Shown piece after piece: positions 36,487 to 48,383 of a DNA stretch of 64,000 nt (positions are counted from its first letter, which is position 1; every line of letters begins with the position of its first letter). The translations under genes and the position numbers were made by a program. The DNA comes from Apostichopus japonicus. Its lineage: Eukaryota; Echinodermata; Holothuroidea; Aspidochirotida; Stichopodidae. A model generated the notes under the pieces. It saw nothing but the letters and a program-made list of their open reading frames with translations. It did no database searches and had not been told where the DNA came from. The stretch is taken from the NCBI RefSeq assembly GCF_037975245.1, contig NC_092580.1:6732501-6796500 (forward strand), written 5' to 3'.

Positions 36487-37020
36487 GAGCTTGTTTTAGT
36501 TGTACTCACCAATTCAACAATTGTTTGTGCTGACTGATTGCAATAACCAAGCTGGCTAAGAAATAATAAGTGTCCAGTTATTGCAATTGCCCTTGAAAAG
36601 AACCACCAATGAGAAATGGTGCATGCAGCAATATAGGAAACCAGTTACTTTTGTCTGTGGTTGCATATACAAGTACAGTAGCCGGTATCCGAAATAAGTT
36701 TTATAAGGAAGTAAATGGTACATACATATAGAGCGAAGGTTCAAGTGTGAAAATTGCAAACAAAATATTTGCAAACTTAAGTGTTAATAACAGAGGTCTC
36801 ACAGAAACATCTCTGAATAAGCATTGTGATCGAGCATTCATGCATTAGCTGTAGTGATAGTATGCACACACAGACACACACACCCCAAACACACTAGTAT
36901 AGGCCTATTCGCTACATTCTTGACGGGACATTTAAATAGAAGTTGAATTTATCACTATAATGTTCTGTATCGATATTAGATAACTCTCTGTTTCAACTCC
37001 ATGGTACAAGCAGCATCCTG
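36487..37020. repeat. Direct repeat A (uninterrupted copy)
   Basis: From TTTTAGTTGTACTCACCAAT to CATGGTACAAGCAGCATCCTG this segment is matched, in the same orientation and with moderate divergence, by 46640-46783 plus 49621-50045. It includes a (CA)n run. No coding potential seen; family unknown. Confidence 0.82.
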
Positions 37021-37369
37021 CAAACAGACATCTTATCACAGAAATTTGCATTATTACCAGGACTGTGTGAGTGACGACTAAATCAAACTTCACCACTGAG
37101 CCTGAGGTAAGTTTGTCTTTTCCTTTCTCATTTATTTAACAAGGAATTAAAGAATTATTCTTTCAAGTAACATATTTTGATAGGTGCTTGCAGGGAGGAG
37201 GGTACCTTAACTGGGCTTCTGCAAAACCTCACAAGTGCATATTTTCCTAAACTAAATTATGAATCATATTTGGCAATATATGGCAGTAATTCAATAGTAA
37301 TTATATGTACATTCAGTAAAAAATCGAAGGTCACAAGGGCAGATCTCCGGCTGGATAATGATTAAATGA

Positions 37370-37660
37370 CTTTTAAAGCATGTGAAGATTCTCTACTTAA
37401 GCCACAATCAGTATAAGAAAGTGCAATATCTTATGATATGTACACATAGAATGAACTTGAAACATCCTCATGTTTTATATCAGACAAGGCAGGCATGGAT
37501 CCAAGGGAATGTTGAGGGTGTATACCTGCCCCACCCCTCCCCCTCCAATGTTAAAGATTAACACAACCTTCAATTAGACCAACTCTAATTAATGACCCAA
37601 ATTATAGTCTACATACCTTTCAGAATGTACCACTTGATAAGTAATTGTGTTGTTACACCA
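37370..37660. repeat. Segment similar to plexin intron 12
   Basis: From GAAGATTCTCTAC to TATAGTCTACATA...CAGAATGTAC it matches 14960-15250, same orientation, including CCACAATCAGTATAAG and CATCCTCATGTT. Part of it (ATCAGACAAGGCAGGCA) also occurs near 16030. It may be a fragment of a third plexin copy or a dispersed repeat. Confidence 0.65.
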
Positions 37661-40600
37661 GCGTCCCATGGGTTGGGGCTTCTGCCGGGATGGATGCCCT
37701 TAGGGCTGCAGAAAGGAGACGGAGAACATATGAGGCAAACAGCTCGACTGGCAGATAAAGCAAGCTGCATTTGTTCATTTCACCAGTAATTTCCAGTCTT
37801 AAAACATTTAGAAACAAACTTTAATCCTGGAGGAAAAAAAACTGATATAGGGAAATCCCCTACGTGACAAAATTTGTGGCACCTTACTCTCAGGCTGTGA
37901 TTGTTTGCACGCTAGGTGCGCGCCCAGCAAGTTAAACAGTAAAGAAACAGTGGGCCTAGCTAAATAGTGTAATTCACTGCCCGTAGCTCCAAGTCCTCGT
38001 GATCAACATTTTTGTAAACACACTTATTGCTGTACTTGACTAACGCAGCCTGCTTGAATGTTAATATTACCACAGATCACAAGCCCTGCAACATACGACC
38101 CTTCGTTGACATATTTAACGACGAATAACTGCTTTTCGATGACCTAACGTAGGCTAGTACTAGTAGTAGTAGTAGTAGTACTGTAGTAGTACAATATTAC
38201 ACTTACTAATACTATTTTGTGACATTGTTACACGAGTTGTAACACATCTTTAAGTTAATACAAACTGGTTGAAGTTATGGTATGAAACATTAAATATCTC
38301 ATGAAAACTCACTTGCAGAGAGGAGACATAGCACATATTAAGAGAACAGCTCGACTGACAGATATTGCAAGCGCTTGTGCATGACGTACATTCACTACCA
38401 GATACTAGACTGTAACCATAGAACAGAATATAACTCATAATACCGCTAACGCAAAGCCGCTGTGCGGCCATGGGGAAGCGTCCCCCATTACCAAACCAGG
38501 CAAAACACAACAGTGTGCGTGTATATGTACAAGCTGTATGACCTAAGCTACAAAACTTTGGGGGATACTTATCTGTGTTTTGCATTCAAAAGCCAAAATA
38601 AGTAGGAGAAATGATCCACAGCCCTTGTAAATTAAAAAAATGAAATTTATCTTACCTCAGCGTTAGTAAATCTGTAGGAATTTTCCCAAAGAATTTAATC
38701 TGTTATGGTATGGTGACATGTACGTTAAATTTCTTTGATCCACAGAAGAAATTATATTATACTAGGCCTATGGCGGAACATATTTCCGAATAATCCACAT
38801 TTTCAAGAAAATGTTCCACATACAAATTTTCATGGAGTAATTAGGTACACTTTACGGTAAAGATCTTCCCTTTTCTTAAATAATTTAATCCATATGAAAA
38901 TAGCGGCTATTCCTTGCTTCATGAAACAAACTATAGTACATCACCGCAGCTGATTATTCACATTTTGCGAAATATTCCAGGCGTTTACTTTTTACGGTCA
39001 AGATCTTTCAATCACAAAAAGTTTACTCTGTATGCAAATGGTGACTGCTTTCCTTTTTCCATAGCAATAATTATAACAATGTTATAGATATATATATATA
39101 TAATCAGGGGTGTAGCCAGCTTTTTGGATTGGGAGGGGGTGCCAAAGCCAAAATTGTGTCCACGATTTCAATAGTCACCGCCGAGCGCAAAAAAATATGC
39201 TCTATTAGACATTAAAACCAGAAATGTCTAGGGGAAAAAATCCATCTTTTGGGGAAAGCAGGGAGAGGTCAGCCTATTGACCCATGAACAGAAAAGTCTT
39301 TGTCAGCTGATGTCTCTTTAATGCTTGGTTTTCCATGAGAAACCTTTCCGTGTACAAACGTCCATGGTGAAACAGTACAGTTCCAGTTCGCAAGAAAAGT
39401 TTGCTGACATGTCTACTACTTGTAGTTGGACATGTTCATCCTCATATGCTAGGCCCTGTTCTTGAAAATGTTCTCTTAGGTCAGAGAACAACGAGTCGCA
39501 GACGGAGTGAACACTTCCAACTGAATTGACTTTATCAGTTCATTGGATGTATAGTGGTGTCAAATTGCAGGACGTCACTGTCCTCCTTGTTGGAGAGAGA
39601 ACAAAAGTTATTTGACGTTAATATTGAAAGAATTTCAGTTCCTGAATCGACGTTGTTTTGATAATCAATCTACAATGCTGGGGGAATGCATGCACAAATG
39701 GGTTATAGTATACAAATCAATTAGAAGTGATAAACCCATTTTACCACAGGCATGCCGAGATTTATTGAAATGGCATTTTCAAAAGATTTTCTATCCGTGC
39801 CCTCCCCCTCACTCTCCCACTTCCTCACTCTGCAAAGTGCATAACTAGTGAAAAACAACTGATATGAGTCGCAAAATCAGTGGCGTTTGTTTATCATTTT
39901 ATTTCATACCATGAGAGGAAAAATAGAGGGTTGAATTTGGCTTGATATGACACTTAGAAACTGAAAAGACAAAGACACCATTTTGGGCTTATAATAGTTT
40001 CTGAGGGTCAGAACATCATACCCCCACATCCAAAATGTACATGCATTCCCTATTTCAAAGAGTAAATGTGGCCATGTCAATGTTTGGTAAGGTCATTAGT
40101 ATTTGAAGGAGCACAGAAAGCAACAGGAAAAGTCACACAACAGGAACTTATGAAGTACTTAAATACCGCATGCATATAAATGATGGCTACAGGTTTGTAA
40201 ACACATTACAGAACAAGAAGTAAAATCAACTATAACTTCTGAAACTAATCATATACATGGGTGCATATGATAAGGTCCTCATAAGGATTATTTAGACACA
40301 GCATATAGTTTCATCAGTCACCAGCCTGTTGTCATGCCCCCAATATTCTCAGTGTCCCCTCCCCATTAACCCCATAGCTAGATCAGGTATTGAGGGAACA
40401 TTCCTCGGGGGTAAAAATATCTGCAGGGTGAGCATGAAAATAAAACACCTTTATAGGTTGTCTAAAATTCCACAGGGCAAAATTTCATGGGTGGCGCCGG
40501 ATGCCCTTTGACTGCCCGTCTGATCTGCGCCCATGATCATATATGAATAAATGGATAAATGGTTCAATGAAAACATGCAGTGAATAAAGTTACTACAGTT

Positions 40601-40864
40601 AGAGCACAAAAGGTAACAAGCCAGAACAAAACAATTTAAAATGATAAGTTTTTAACTAAGAACAGGTTTTCTGGAATTATTTATAGAATAACCAACAGGA
40701 ACACAGGGCAATTAAGAATCAATAGCACACAAACTCACAGAAAAAGCTGGTAAGAGCAACTGAAGGGAAAAATGCAAGAGATAACCAGGAAGAAAAGAAT
40801 GAAGGAAAAAGAAGCTAACACAAAATCAAAGAGGCTTAGAAGCTATAATTATTAAACATAGTAC
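37661..40864. other. Intergenic, mixed repeats
   Basis: Holds two similar segments, on the minus strand with TCTGYCAGTCGAGCTGTT (37737-37790 and 38340-38400), an (AGT)n run at 38157-38190, and a possible element starting CAGGGGTGTAGCCAGC at 39107. The minus frame 38250-38585 is Cys-rich in part (CTSCTSACNICQSSC) but has no recognised family or second exon. Confidence 0.4.
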
Positions 40865-41713
40865 CTCTCACATAGACCTCCGTCAGAAAATGCTCACTGC
40901 AGATCACATGATGAGCAATTGGTTCGAAGGAATCCCGGCTAATAGTTGCTAGCCACTTATGCAGAAGTGCTGCATTGCGAAGAGGTAGCCTGGTGAAAAT
41001 AAATTGGCATTTCCTTTGATTTCAATACTTCCCTCTAACTATTTATAAGAAGCAAGTTAGAGTAAGCAACCATTTATGAAAAATAATGCTATGTTTGGTT
41101 TGCTATTTTTTTCACTAGTGATGATTATAAATTTATAATGCCTAGGCCAATCCTAGGGCATAATAAATTTTCTTTGATCCATTATGGAAGCTACACTCTA
41201 TTCTATGAAGATTCAGTTTAATGTTTTAACTTGGATTGACTATGATACAGGTATCATAAATTCATAGACCTAGCCTAGATAACTGAAAAGTCAAAATGTG
41301 ACACTTAGGCTAGGCCAAATTGCAGATTTTGTTTATAATTATAGCCTAATTCTCATTTGAAGTGAGTTTGAGAATAGACGTCCCATGGAGGAAGGAACTC
41401 TGGAAAGGCACGTCTAGTCTACAACTTTGAACTGGACCTATGACTCTAGTATGACTATGAGTATGACAGCGTGATGCACAGTTGTATTGAGGCTTGGCGA
41501 TGTATAGGCCTAATTGGTTACAACTTGGCCTGGGCGATCGCGAATACTAGCACTGAAGTTTGGGTAGTCCTAGCCAAACTCGACAATGTTGTTTAAACTT
41601 TAACGAGACTTCACACATATGACATTATGCAAAGATCCTTACTTATGAAAGGAAATACCACTTCCTTACTTTCTCCGGTTGGTCCAACCGAATGCAATAC
41701 AGGATTCGGGCAT
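40865..41713 (-). pseudogene. THAP-domain gene remnant, two exons
   Basis: Exon 1 (41643-41713) starts MPESCIAFGWTNRRK, meets an in-frame TAA (41666-41668), then GSGISFHK. Exon 2 (40865-40989) codes LPLRNAALLHKWLATISRDS, FEPIAHH and 'VICSEHFLTEVYV'. This is the THAP zinc-finger layout C-x4-C...FH-K/R-FPL...W...F...C-x2-H. The second zinc cysteine is Trp and a stop interrupts the domain, so this copy looks inactive unless the sequence has errors. Splice sites (AA|GTAAGG and TTCACCAG|G) restore the frame across the intron. No downstream exons found. THAP proteins are DNA-binding and related to P-element transposases. Confidence 0.75.
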
Positions 41714-41888
41714 TTTCTGCGAACAACTAGCGACAGTTTGGTCAGTTGTTAGTAACATTACTGTGTGTTGAACGTAAACAGTGAGCAGACGACACTCACA
41801 ACTTGCCCGATTTGATAATGGCGGCGGGGTCTCTATGCTGGTGTGGCACAGTTATTTTGGGCAGTCCGCCCTCTATTTCTTATATTCT

Positions 41889-41919
41889 CAACGAGGTAAA
41901 TGAATCATTTACCTCGTTG
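41889..41919. mobile_element. 31-bp perfect palindrome flanked by 8-bp direct repeats
   Basis: CAACGAGGTAAATGA, one central A, then TCATTTACCTCGTTG; TATATTCT sits immediately on each side (41881-41888 and 41920-41927). It looks like a miniature insertion reduced to its two inverted ends, with a hAT-type target duplication. Confidence 0.75.
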
Positions 41920-41927
41920 TATATTCT

Positions 41928-42600
41928 GCTCTAAGGTGGCATACTCCCATTAGAGTCTATATCAATCCGCTCGATTGTTCTCCTATCTCAGGAAAAGTGC
42001 CAAAAAGCAGCAGGAGAACATCTTTTGTTACCTGTTATCAATCATAGTCTGGTTTTTTGTGGCTTGCATGTTGAAGAGCATGAATGGAAGTACATGTGGT
42101 GGGAAAATTGGGTCAATTGAGGCAATTTGAGACCCCTTTAGGCCTCCCAGGAGCAGCGTAGGAAATTTGTTTACCACTGAGTGAAGAGGTTTGTTTACAA
42201 GTGACGAAAACTTCCGGCTCGGATAGCAAAAAATCTTCACGGTCATGGTACGGAAAATTGATGGTGCCATGAAAGGCCAACTTGTCAGCTATCAGGTGAT
42301 GGGTAGCGTTTAGCTAGTGAAAACTTCTATCTAGACTTAGAGACCACATTACTTTTGTGATTTAGTGTGTAAGTCAATGGGGCTTTTAATGGGCGTATGC
42401 TACCCTAAGACTGTAACCAAAGATATTTCATCCGAAGGTGAATATCTTTGCTGTAACCTACTTAGCAGCTGGAACGCACGTAGTACACATTTACTATTTT
42501 TTTTCTATTTCTTCTTCGACCTGTCATATATATATGGAACGCCAAATTGACAAGTTTTGTAGGGGTACCTATTTTTCCAAGCAACCGTGTGAATATCTAG
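41928..42600. repeat. Dispersed repeat, related copies at 44590-44820 and 55975-56100
   Basis: CAGGAAAAGTGCCAA...GGAGAACA and CACAAGTGACGAAAACTTC... are shared with 44600-44815. The part with CAGCTATC...GTGTGTAAGTCAATGG is shared with 44215-44310 and 55998-56075. Family not recognised; no reliable ORF. Confidence 0.6.
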
Positions 42601-43510
42601 TTAATTCATGTACAAAGTAAAACGGTTGTTATTAAACTAATACCGGTGGTGATCTGAGATAGAGTGGCACACTTTGCTATATTCCTTGATTGCAGTCTTC
42701 TCGACAGTGCATAATGACTGTGATAAACACCAGTAGTATATATCGTGCTACTTCACCCCTCCCTCTGGAATCCACAGTTGGGAGCTGCAATTGGGATCCA
42801 CATGCACCCGTTTTTCGGGGTCCGTCTGCCCTTTTCGGGAGCCGTTTCCTGGAGCCTTCGTTTGATCTGATTGGTAGTGTTATCGAATCTCAAAACTTTT
42901 GTTTATTTTTTATATATACTGTTCAAAAATTACTTGTTGTTATCGTTTATTTTTAGTATTGCGTAAACAAGTCCTTTTGTGCTACTCTCTTTTGCTCTTT
43001 GAGTTACTTGTTTTGTGCTTGCGTGCTCATCGCATCCACCTCATCGTGCGTTTTCTCGGCATTTACTGTTTCTGCTTTACTGCCACCGATGCGACCGTCC
43101 GTTCTAGCAACATGTTCAACTTGGGCCTGTCCTGCAGCACCACCGATTCCCAATATATTTGTTTCACCAAATTTCAAGTGGTTATATCTAAGGTTCAGTC
43201 AATGTGAATAGCCTATTGCGTAACGACTTGTTTACGCATTACGTCAAATAAACGATGACAACAAGTTCTTTTGGACACTTCGCGTATAAATATATATATA
43301 AAAAAAAATTAAAAAAAAAATAATTAATGAAAAAAGTTGTGTGATTCGATAACACTCCCAAACAGATAAAAAACGAAGGCTCCCAAAAAACGGCTACAGA
43401 AAAGCGGGAGACGGCCCAGAAACTAACGGGTGTCTGCGACTCCCAGGGGGGATGAAGTAGCACGATATATACTACTACGAAATACACATTAAGACAGGAG
43501 TTGAAACTTG
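42601..43510 (-). pseudogene. Broken copy of plexin PSI-3 exon and adjacent intron
   Basis: 42601-42731 matches 15424-15559 (intron 12 and exon 12), for example TATTCCTTG(A/G)TTGCAGT, CATAATGACTG and AAACACC. Directly after the foldback element, 43480 onward continues with AAATACACATTAAGAC, the next bases of the same exon. The copy keeps intron sequence, so it came by DNA duplication, not retroposition. Base changes and the insertion make it non-coding. Confidence 0.8.
42732..43479. mobile_element. 748-bp foldback element
   Basis: The left half (AGTAGTATATATCGTGCTAC...) is the imperfect reverse complement of the right half (...GTAGCACGATATATACTACT) over roughly 240 bp on each side, sharing TTATCGAATC and CGTTTATTT...GCGTAAACAAGTC. 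The insertion point is exact relative to the intact plexin exon 12. The open frames inside have no recognised domain. Confidence 0.85.
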
Positions 43511-45084
43511 ATCAACCTCTTTGTCATACCCAGTCATACTTAGACACTTGCCTAACATTAGGTCCAACGTTTAGCACTAAATTTGTCAGGTCTGAAATTA
43601 AATTTAACAGGACTCTTTGTATGCAAAATGGGACCGGACATTCAAAACCAACTTGAAATAAAGTCACTTGTTAATTATACTGCAGGCAAAATATTGAAAT
43701 TTATTTGAGCAACGAGCATGTATGTTGTTTGACTGGTGGATTTTGACTGACTGACAAGAAGCTTTTCTGAGACTACGGTCGTTGACTTTACTGCTGACTC
43801 CACATATTCACCTGATGGATAGTCTTTGATTGTATAGGTACCACACTACAATTAGAGTATTGCGCATCCGCTCCAAAGGTTAATCATTGTCGGGGGGGGG
43901 GGGGGGGGGGGGGAGAGAGCCAAAAGGACCTAATGTAATACTTGTTTAAGCATATTATCAGTTACCGTCATTGTTTTTCTGCCTTTATGTGAAGACTGAA
44001 GAGCATAATTCAGAGTACAGTTGGTGTGAAAATAGGGAGGATTGAAGGTGATATAAAAAAAAAAAAATTGAAAAAACTTTTGGTTAAATGCTAATTTTAT
44101 ACTCCGAGCAAGCGAATGGAAGGGTTGGTGTTCACTATGCTTAACTTGCTCTTCTAGCTCAAAATCCCAAAGGTCATTATACATGGACATTTGCAAGTGC
44201 CATGATATGACAAGAACTCAGCTATGCAATGTGGCGGGTATTGGATATGCCAGTGGAAAACTTCTATGGCCCTATGCTTTGACAGCTCTTGAAAGTGACG
44301 AGTTTAGTGTGTAACAATTATTGATGTGCGAGACCTGTAATACAATTCAAGATGGGTAATTAATATATAGGCTAGGCTAGGCCTGCAAGCATTACGCAGC
44401 CTATAGTAAAAGGGATAGGCGCTCATGTTGATTAACCCATAAATTAACTTAATTTGCAATTAATCTATGAATTTGCAAAAAAAGTGATAGATGACTGCAC
44501 TTCTTCTAAACAAAATCGTATTTGTAGCCAATAAACGTGTCAGCATACCGACGTTTTTTACTTTTTGGGGTTTGTTTTGGTTAACAATTAATTATAGAGT
44601 CTATATCCTTCAGGAAAAGTGCCAAGGGAAACAGGAGAACACCTATTCTGATGTTATCACCTTTCGTTTGGTGGAAAAAATGGAAATAATAGTTGTGCAA
44701 ATATTAAGTTAATTAAGGTGCTTTATAGACCACTCAAGGCCTTTTAAGGCTGCTTAAACAATTTTTTACTACTGAGTAAAGAGGGTTTTGTTTTCACAAG
44801 TGACGAAAACTTCAGGCTGTCATGCTATAGCGAAAGTCTAAAAGATCATGCTTGCAGTTTTTAAACTGCACATATTCAAAACTATATAACCATTTCGATT
44901 TTGCTCCAAATCCTACCTGCACCAACCTTCAGTTTCAAAAATACAGTGGTTCGCTCAATGGAAAGATAATTGTGTATAGTGTGAAGCCGATGTCTCCACT
45001 AGGACAGTGACGTAAGTATTACATGTCACGTGACGTCAGATACTTGTAAATCAGTCTTTGCTATCGTTCTGAATCGTTCGATAC
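43511..45084. other. Intergenic, repeats and a G-homopolymer
   Basis: A run of about 25-30 G at 43892-43913 and beyond, a short poly-A tract at 44058, and the second copy of the dispersed repeat (44215-44310, 44590-44820). No gene supported. Confidence 0.5.
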
Positions 45085-45092
45085 GGTAGTAG

Positions 45093-45672
45093 CAAGGGCG
45101 GCGGAACCGGGGGGGCACAGGGGGCACGTGCCCCCCCACTTTTCCTCAGGTTAAAAATGTGCCCTTTTTCTACATAAAAATTGAGGTGTCTCAAGTTAGC
45201 AAGAGGCCAGGGAACCAGAATGAACACTCGGGAAGGGCCGTTTCCGGCCATCTGAGGGGTTTGCAAAACCAAAAATTTTTTTGTACGCTCCGCGCCAACC
45301 GATGGTGGCGCTCCGCTCTGATAGTCATGCATACAACTTTGCAAATCCTGGCTACGCCCCTGACTTTCAATGAATTTCTGTGGGTCAAACTCAAAGCCAT
45401 TTCGAGTAGGAAAAATTTGTTAAGATATTAACATAACCCTTGTTTCCCAATTTGCACATTGGATATTGCAGTGCTAGTATATATGCATATTTTCCATGGG
45501 GGGGGGGGAGGGGGGGGGGCATTGATGGAGTGATGTGTATACGCAAATAAGATAACACAATAAGAGTTATAAAGGGTACTAAATATAAGGCTGCATCAGT
45601 CCAATCGAATTTCTGCAAAGTGCCCTTTGATATCGGTGCCCCCCCAGATTAAAAGTGCTTCCGCCGCCCTTG
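45093..45672. mobile_element. hAT-like MITE, 580 bp, with 8-bp target duplication
   Basis: The ends are CAAGGGCGGCGGAA and TTCCGCCGCCCTTG, perfectly inverted. GGTAGTAG is directly repeated at 45085-45092 and 45673-45680. The interior is GC-rich at the ends and contains a reverse copy of the GGCGCTCCGC motif and a 'GGCTACGCCCCTG' scrap. No transposase; non-autonomous. Confidence 0.93.
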
Positions 45673-45680
45673 GGTAGTAG

Positions 45681-46639
45681 CCCTGGCTCCGACCATTATG
45701 GTCGTATTTTTATCTGTTCTCGGTATTGAGACCTTGTTTGTTACCATTTTTGCAAGTGTTTTGCTATTTATTATTGAAGGTTTCATGCCTATTTTTTGTC
45801 TGTATCGTGGCTGATTGTAGTAATAGATTACGAAATCTACCCAGCGCTCGTTCTTTACTCGTTTATCTTTGTGTTATATTCTTTGCATGTAATATCGAGA
45901 TTCAAGACTCATCAAACACACAACCATCCAAACGACATTTATTTCCATACCACCACCAATCCTCATAAGGGAATATCTTGGAGCCCCGAAATCTAAGAAT
46001 AAGTAAACGTTACATTGGTGGCTGCAGTGGGATCTCGTTTTCAAGTTAAGCTTGAATGAGCTTTTATTCGGACACTTACGTGTCAAGGCAGGAACCGCTT
46101 TCATGTAGGTAACAGAAGGTTGCACCCTGTTCAGGCTCACAGTTTGAAACAGAGTCCACGAAGATCCCATACTTAGTGAGATTCAAACTTCGGGATGTTT
46201 TGTGAATTCAGGATTGGATGGTGGTAGATGAGTGCGTTCCTTGTGACGGCGGCTTGGGTGGCAATACGCTACCGCGTGAGTATTTTTCAAATTCTCGAAA
46301 TCATTACGGACCTATGCGTTTTGGGTTACTAGATCTCTGTTTGTTACGGGTCACACACATTTGAGGGTTTCTGGTGGTTTCGGGAAGAGAGAAAGAAACC
46401 AGCAGCCTGAACTAGCAGTCATATTGTTGGTTAGAATGTCGACAATAGCGTAAGTGAGTAGAGGGAAAATGTGCCCCCTGATGAATGACCTCGTGATTTT
46501 AATTCAAAGAGTGTAGTATATAGTTAAGCTTGATATGGATATGGTTAATGTGGAACAGATAAGTCATGCCACAAGGGAAGATCTTCGGAGTTACGTAGTG
46601 GACTGTCTAAGTCATATCTAAAGTACGAACCTCTCTTAT
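45681..46639. other. Intergenic, nothing recognised
   Basis: Short open frames in both directions but no domain, repeat pair or splice context that I can support. Confidence 0.4.
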
Positions 46640-47461
46640 GCCTGTTTTAATTGTGCTCACCAATCCAACAATTAAATCGCTGTAGTAAACTTATGACTGA
46701 TTACAATTACGCCCAAGCTGGCTAAAAAAGTGTCCTGTCAACAATTGCCCTTGAAAATATCCACCAATTAAAAATGTTGTATACAGTGGCCTAACCAGCG
46801 GGGGAGGTGTGTGATGGCAGAAGAGGGATCCCCAGTCCAATGTCTTGCCAGCCCCACCCCGACGATTACAAAATTACAATTTCAAAATGCATTTAATAGC
46901 TCAGTTAAACCAGTTCGCGGTTGACTTTCTCAAATTAATACCAGCCAATTGTGTCCTAAATTAAATATTATCATGTCATTTGCTTTCTATAAGCGCTACG
47001 AGACCCCCCCCCCCCCCACCCCAACCTTTATCGGAACCGTAGCCTGGGTAGAATTCTAGGGGGCAAATGTTCCATAGTGGTGATTTGATGTGCGTGTATA
47101 CCAGTGCCTTTTATAACTTTTTTTTACGTGGGTGTGCTATATCCTCCAAGGGACCATCATGACACTATCAGGGCCGTATATCTGAGCGGAACGCCACCAC
47201 CAGTTGACGCGTAGCGTAGCAAGAAATGTTTTGCCCAAAATGCCTCCCAGATTGCCGAAAAGTGGCACTTCTCAGGCCTTGCGAGCTGCACCTTAACTTT
47301 CTTTATTTTGAGATCTCATGTTATAGAAATTTACTCTTCCCAAAAATAAATCAGAAAATTTGTATTCGCTAAATCATTTTATAGGGCAGAAATAGGACTT
47401 CACGTTACTCCCTAAGCTCTAATTGATCATTGTTTTACACAGGTAATTTGAGATATATAAG

Positions 47462-48383
47462 CATGAGCGGCGATCCGTACTTCCGAGTGGGGGGGATATG
47501 AACTTGTTGACTATCTAAGCGTAGCGCCACCATGAGTTGGCGCGAAGCGTGCCCAAAAAATTTGGGATTTACAAACCCTCTAGATGGCCGGAAACGGCAC
47601 TTCCCGAGGTTTCCAAGCGGCATATACCCAACTTTAAAATAGGGATATCATGTCCGAAATATCTCATAATCAGGATCCAAAATACTTTTTTTTAATTTCG
47701 GGTGTTATTTTGGGAAAATTGCCCCTGTCAATCTTGTTTCAGGCGCTACGTTAGAATGTTCGAGAGCTCTTTTATATTATTCGATGAAGAAAATGGCCTC
47801 ATGCAGGCTATTATAGGCCTATACACATGCAATACACAATTACACATAGTTACATTCCTAGGTACCGATTGCTAGGGCATCCAGGTGAAACGTGTATTAA
47901 GCATTACCCTGGTAACATGAGATTCTCAGCTGTTCGAGGGAACATGTACGTGTGTAGGCCTACTATAGGGCCTATATGAATCATCGAGGTAAATGAATCA
48001 TTTACCTCGATTCCTCATTCCTCGATACCTCAGGATTCATTTACCTCTATGATATGAATACTATGAGGGTGCATATATGTACTATATGAATACCGTGGGC
48101 GCAAATACATTTTGTTGTTATAGCGCCAATGAAGCCTACAGTCAACTCTCTCTCTCTTTCTTTATGAAGACGGTTTATTTGAAAAGATGGCACTGCGTTT
48201 ATGGTAGGCGAGAAATGAAGCTAAAAAAGAGCCGTACATTCACGATGATGCATAAATGTAGGCATGAAAATATTCTTATCCCTGGCATTTAGTGGGGGGA
48301 TATGGTGTATTACATCCCCTTCACCCATTTTCATGGGGGGATATATCCCCCCTTCCCCCCCCCCCCCAGGATCGCCGCCCATG
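47462..48383. mobile_element. Nested hAT-like element, 922 bp, with 8-bp target duplication
   Basis: Ends CATGAGCGGCGATCC and GGATCGCCGCCCATG; TATATAAG is directly repeated at 47454-47461 and 48384-48391. It carries the 29-bp palindrome at 47983-48011, a CT run and long G/C runs near the right end. No transposase frame. Confidence 0.92.
47983..48011. repeat. 29-bp perfect palindrome, same core as 41889-41919
   Basis: ATCGAGGTAAATGA-A-TCATTTACCTCGAT; the 25 central bases are identical to the palindrome at 41889-41919. Further broken arms (GATTCATTTACCTC) follow within 45 bp. Confidence 0.85.

Noticed and set aside
38250-38585. 111-codon minus frame with a Cys-rich part
   Set aside because: No recognised domain; part of it resembles a nearby non-coding segment at 37737-37790, suggesting a repeat.
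39107-40533. Possible transposon with CAGGGGTGTAGCCAG and CATGGGCGCAGATCAG ends
   Set aside because: The end match is loose and I found no target duplication.
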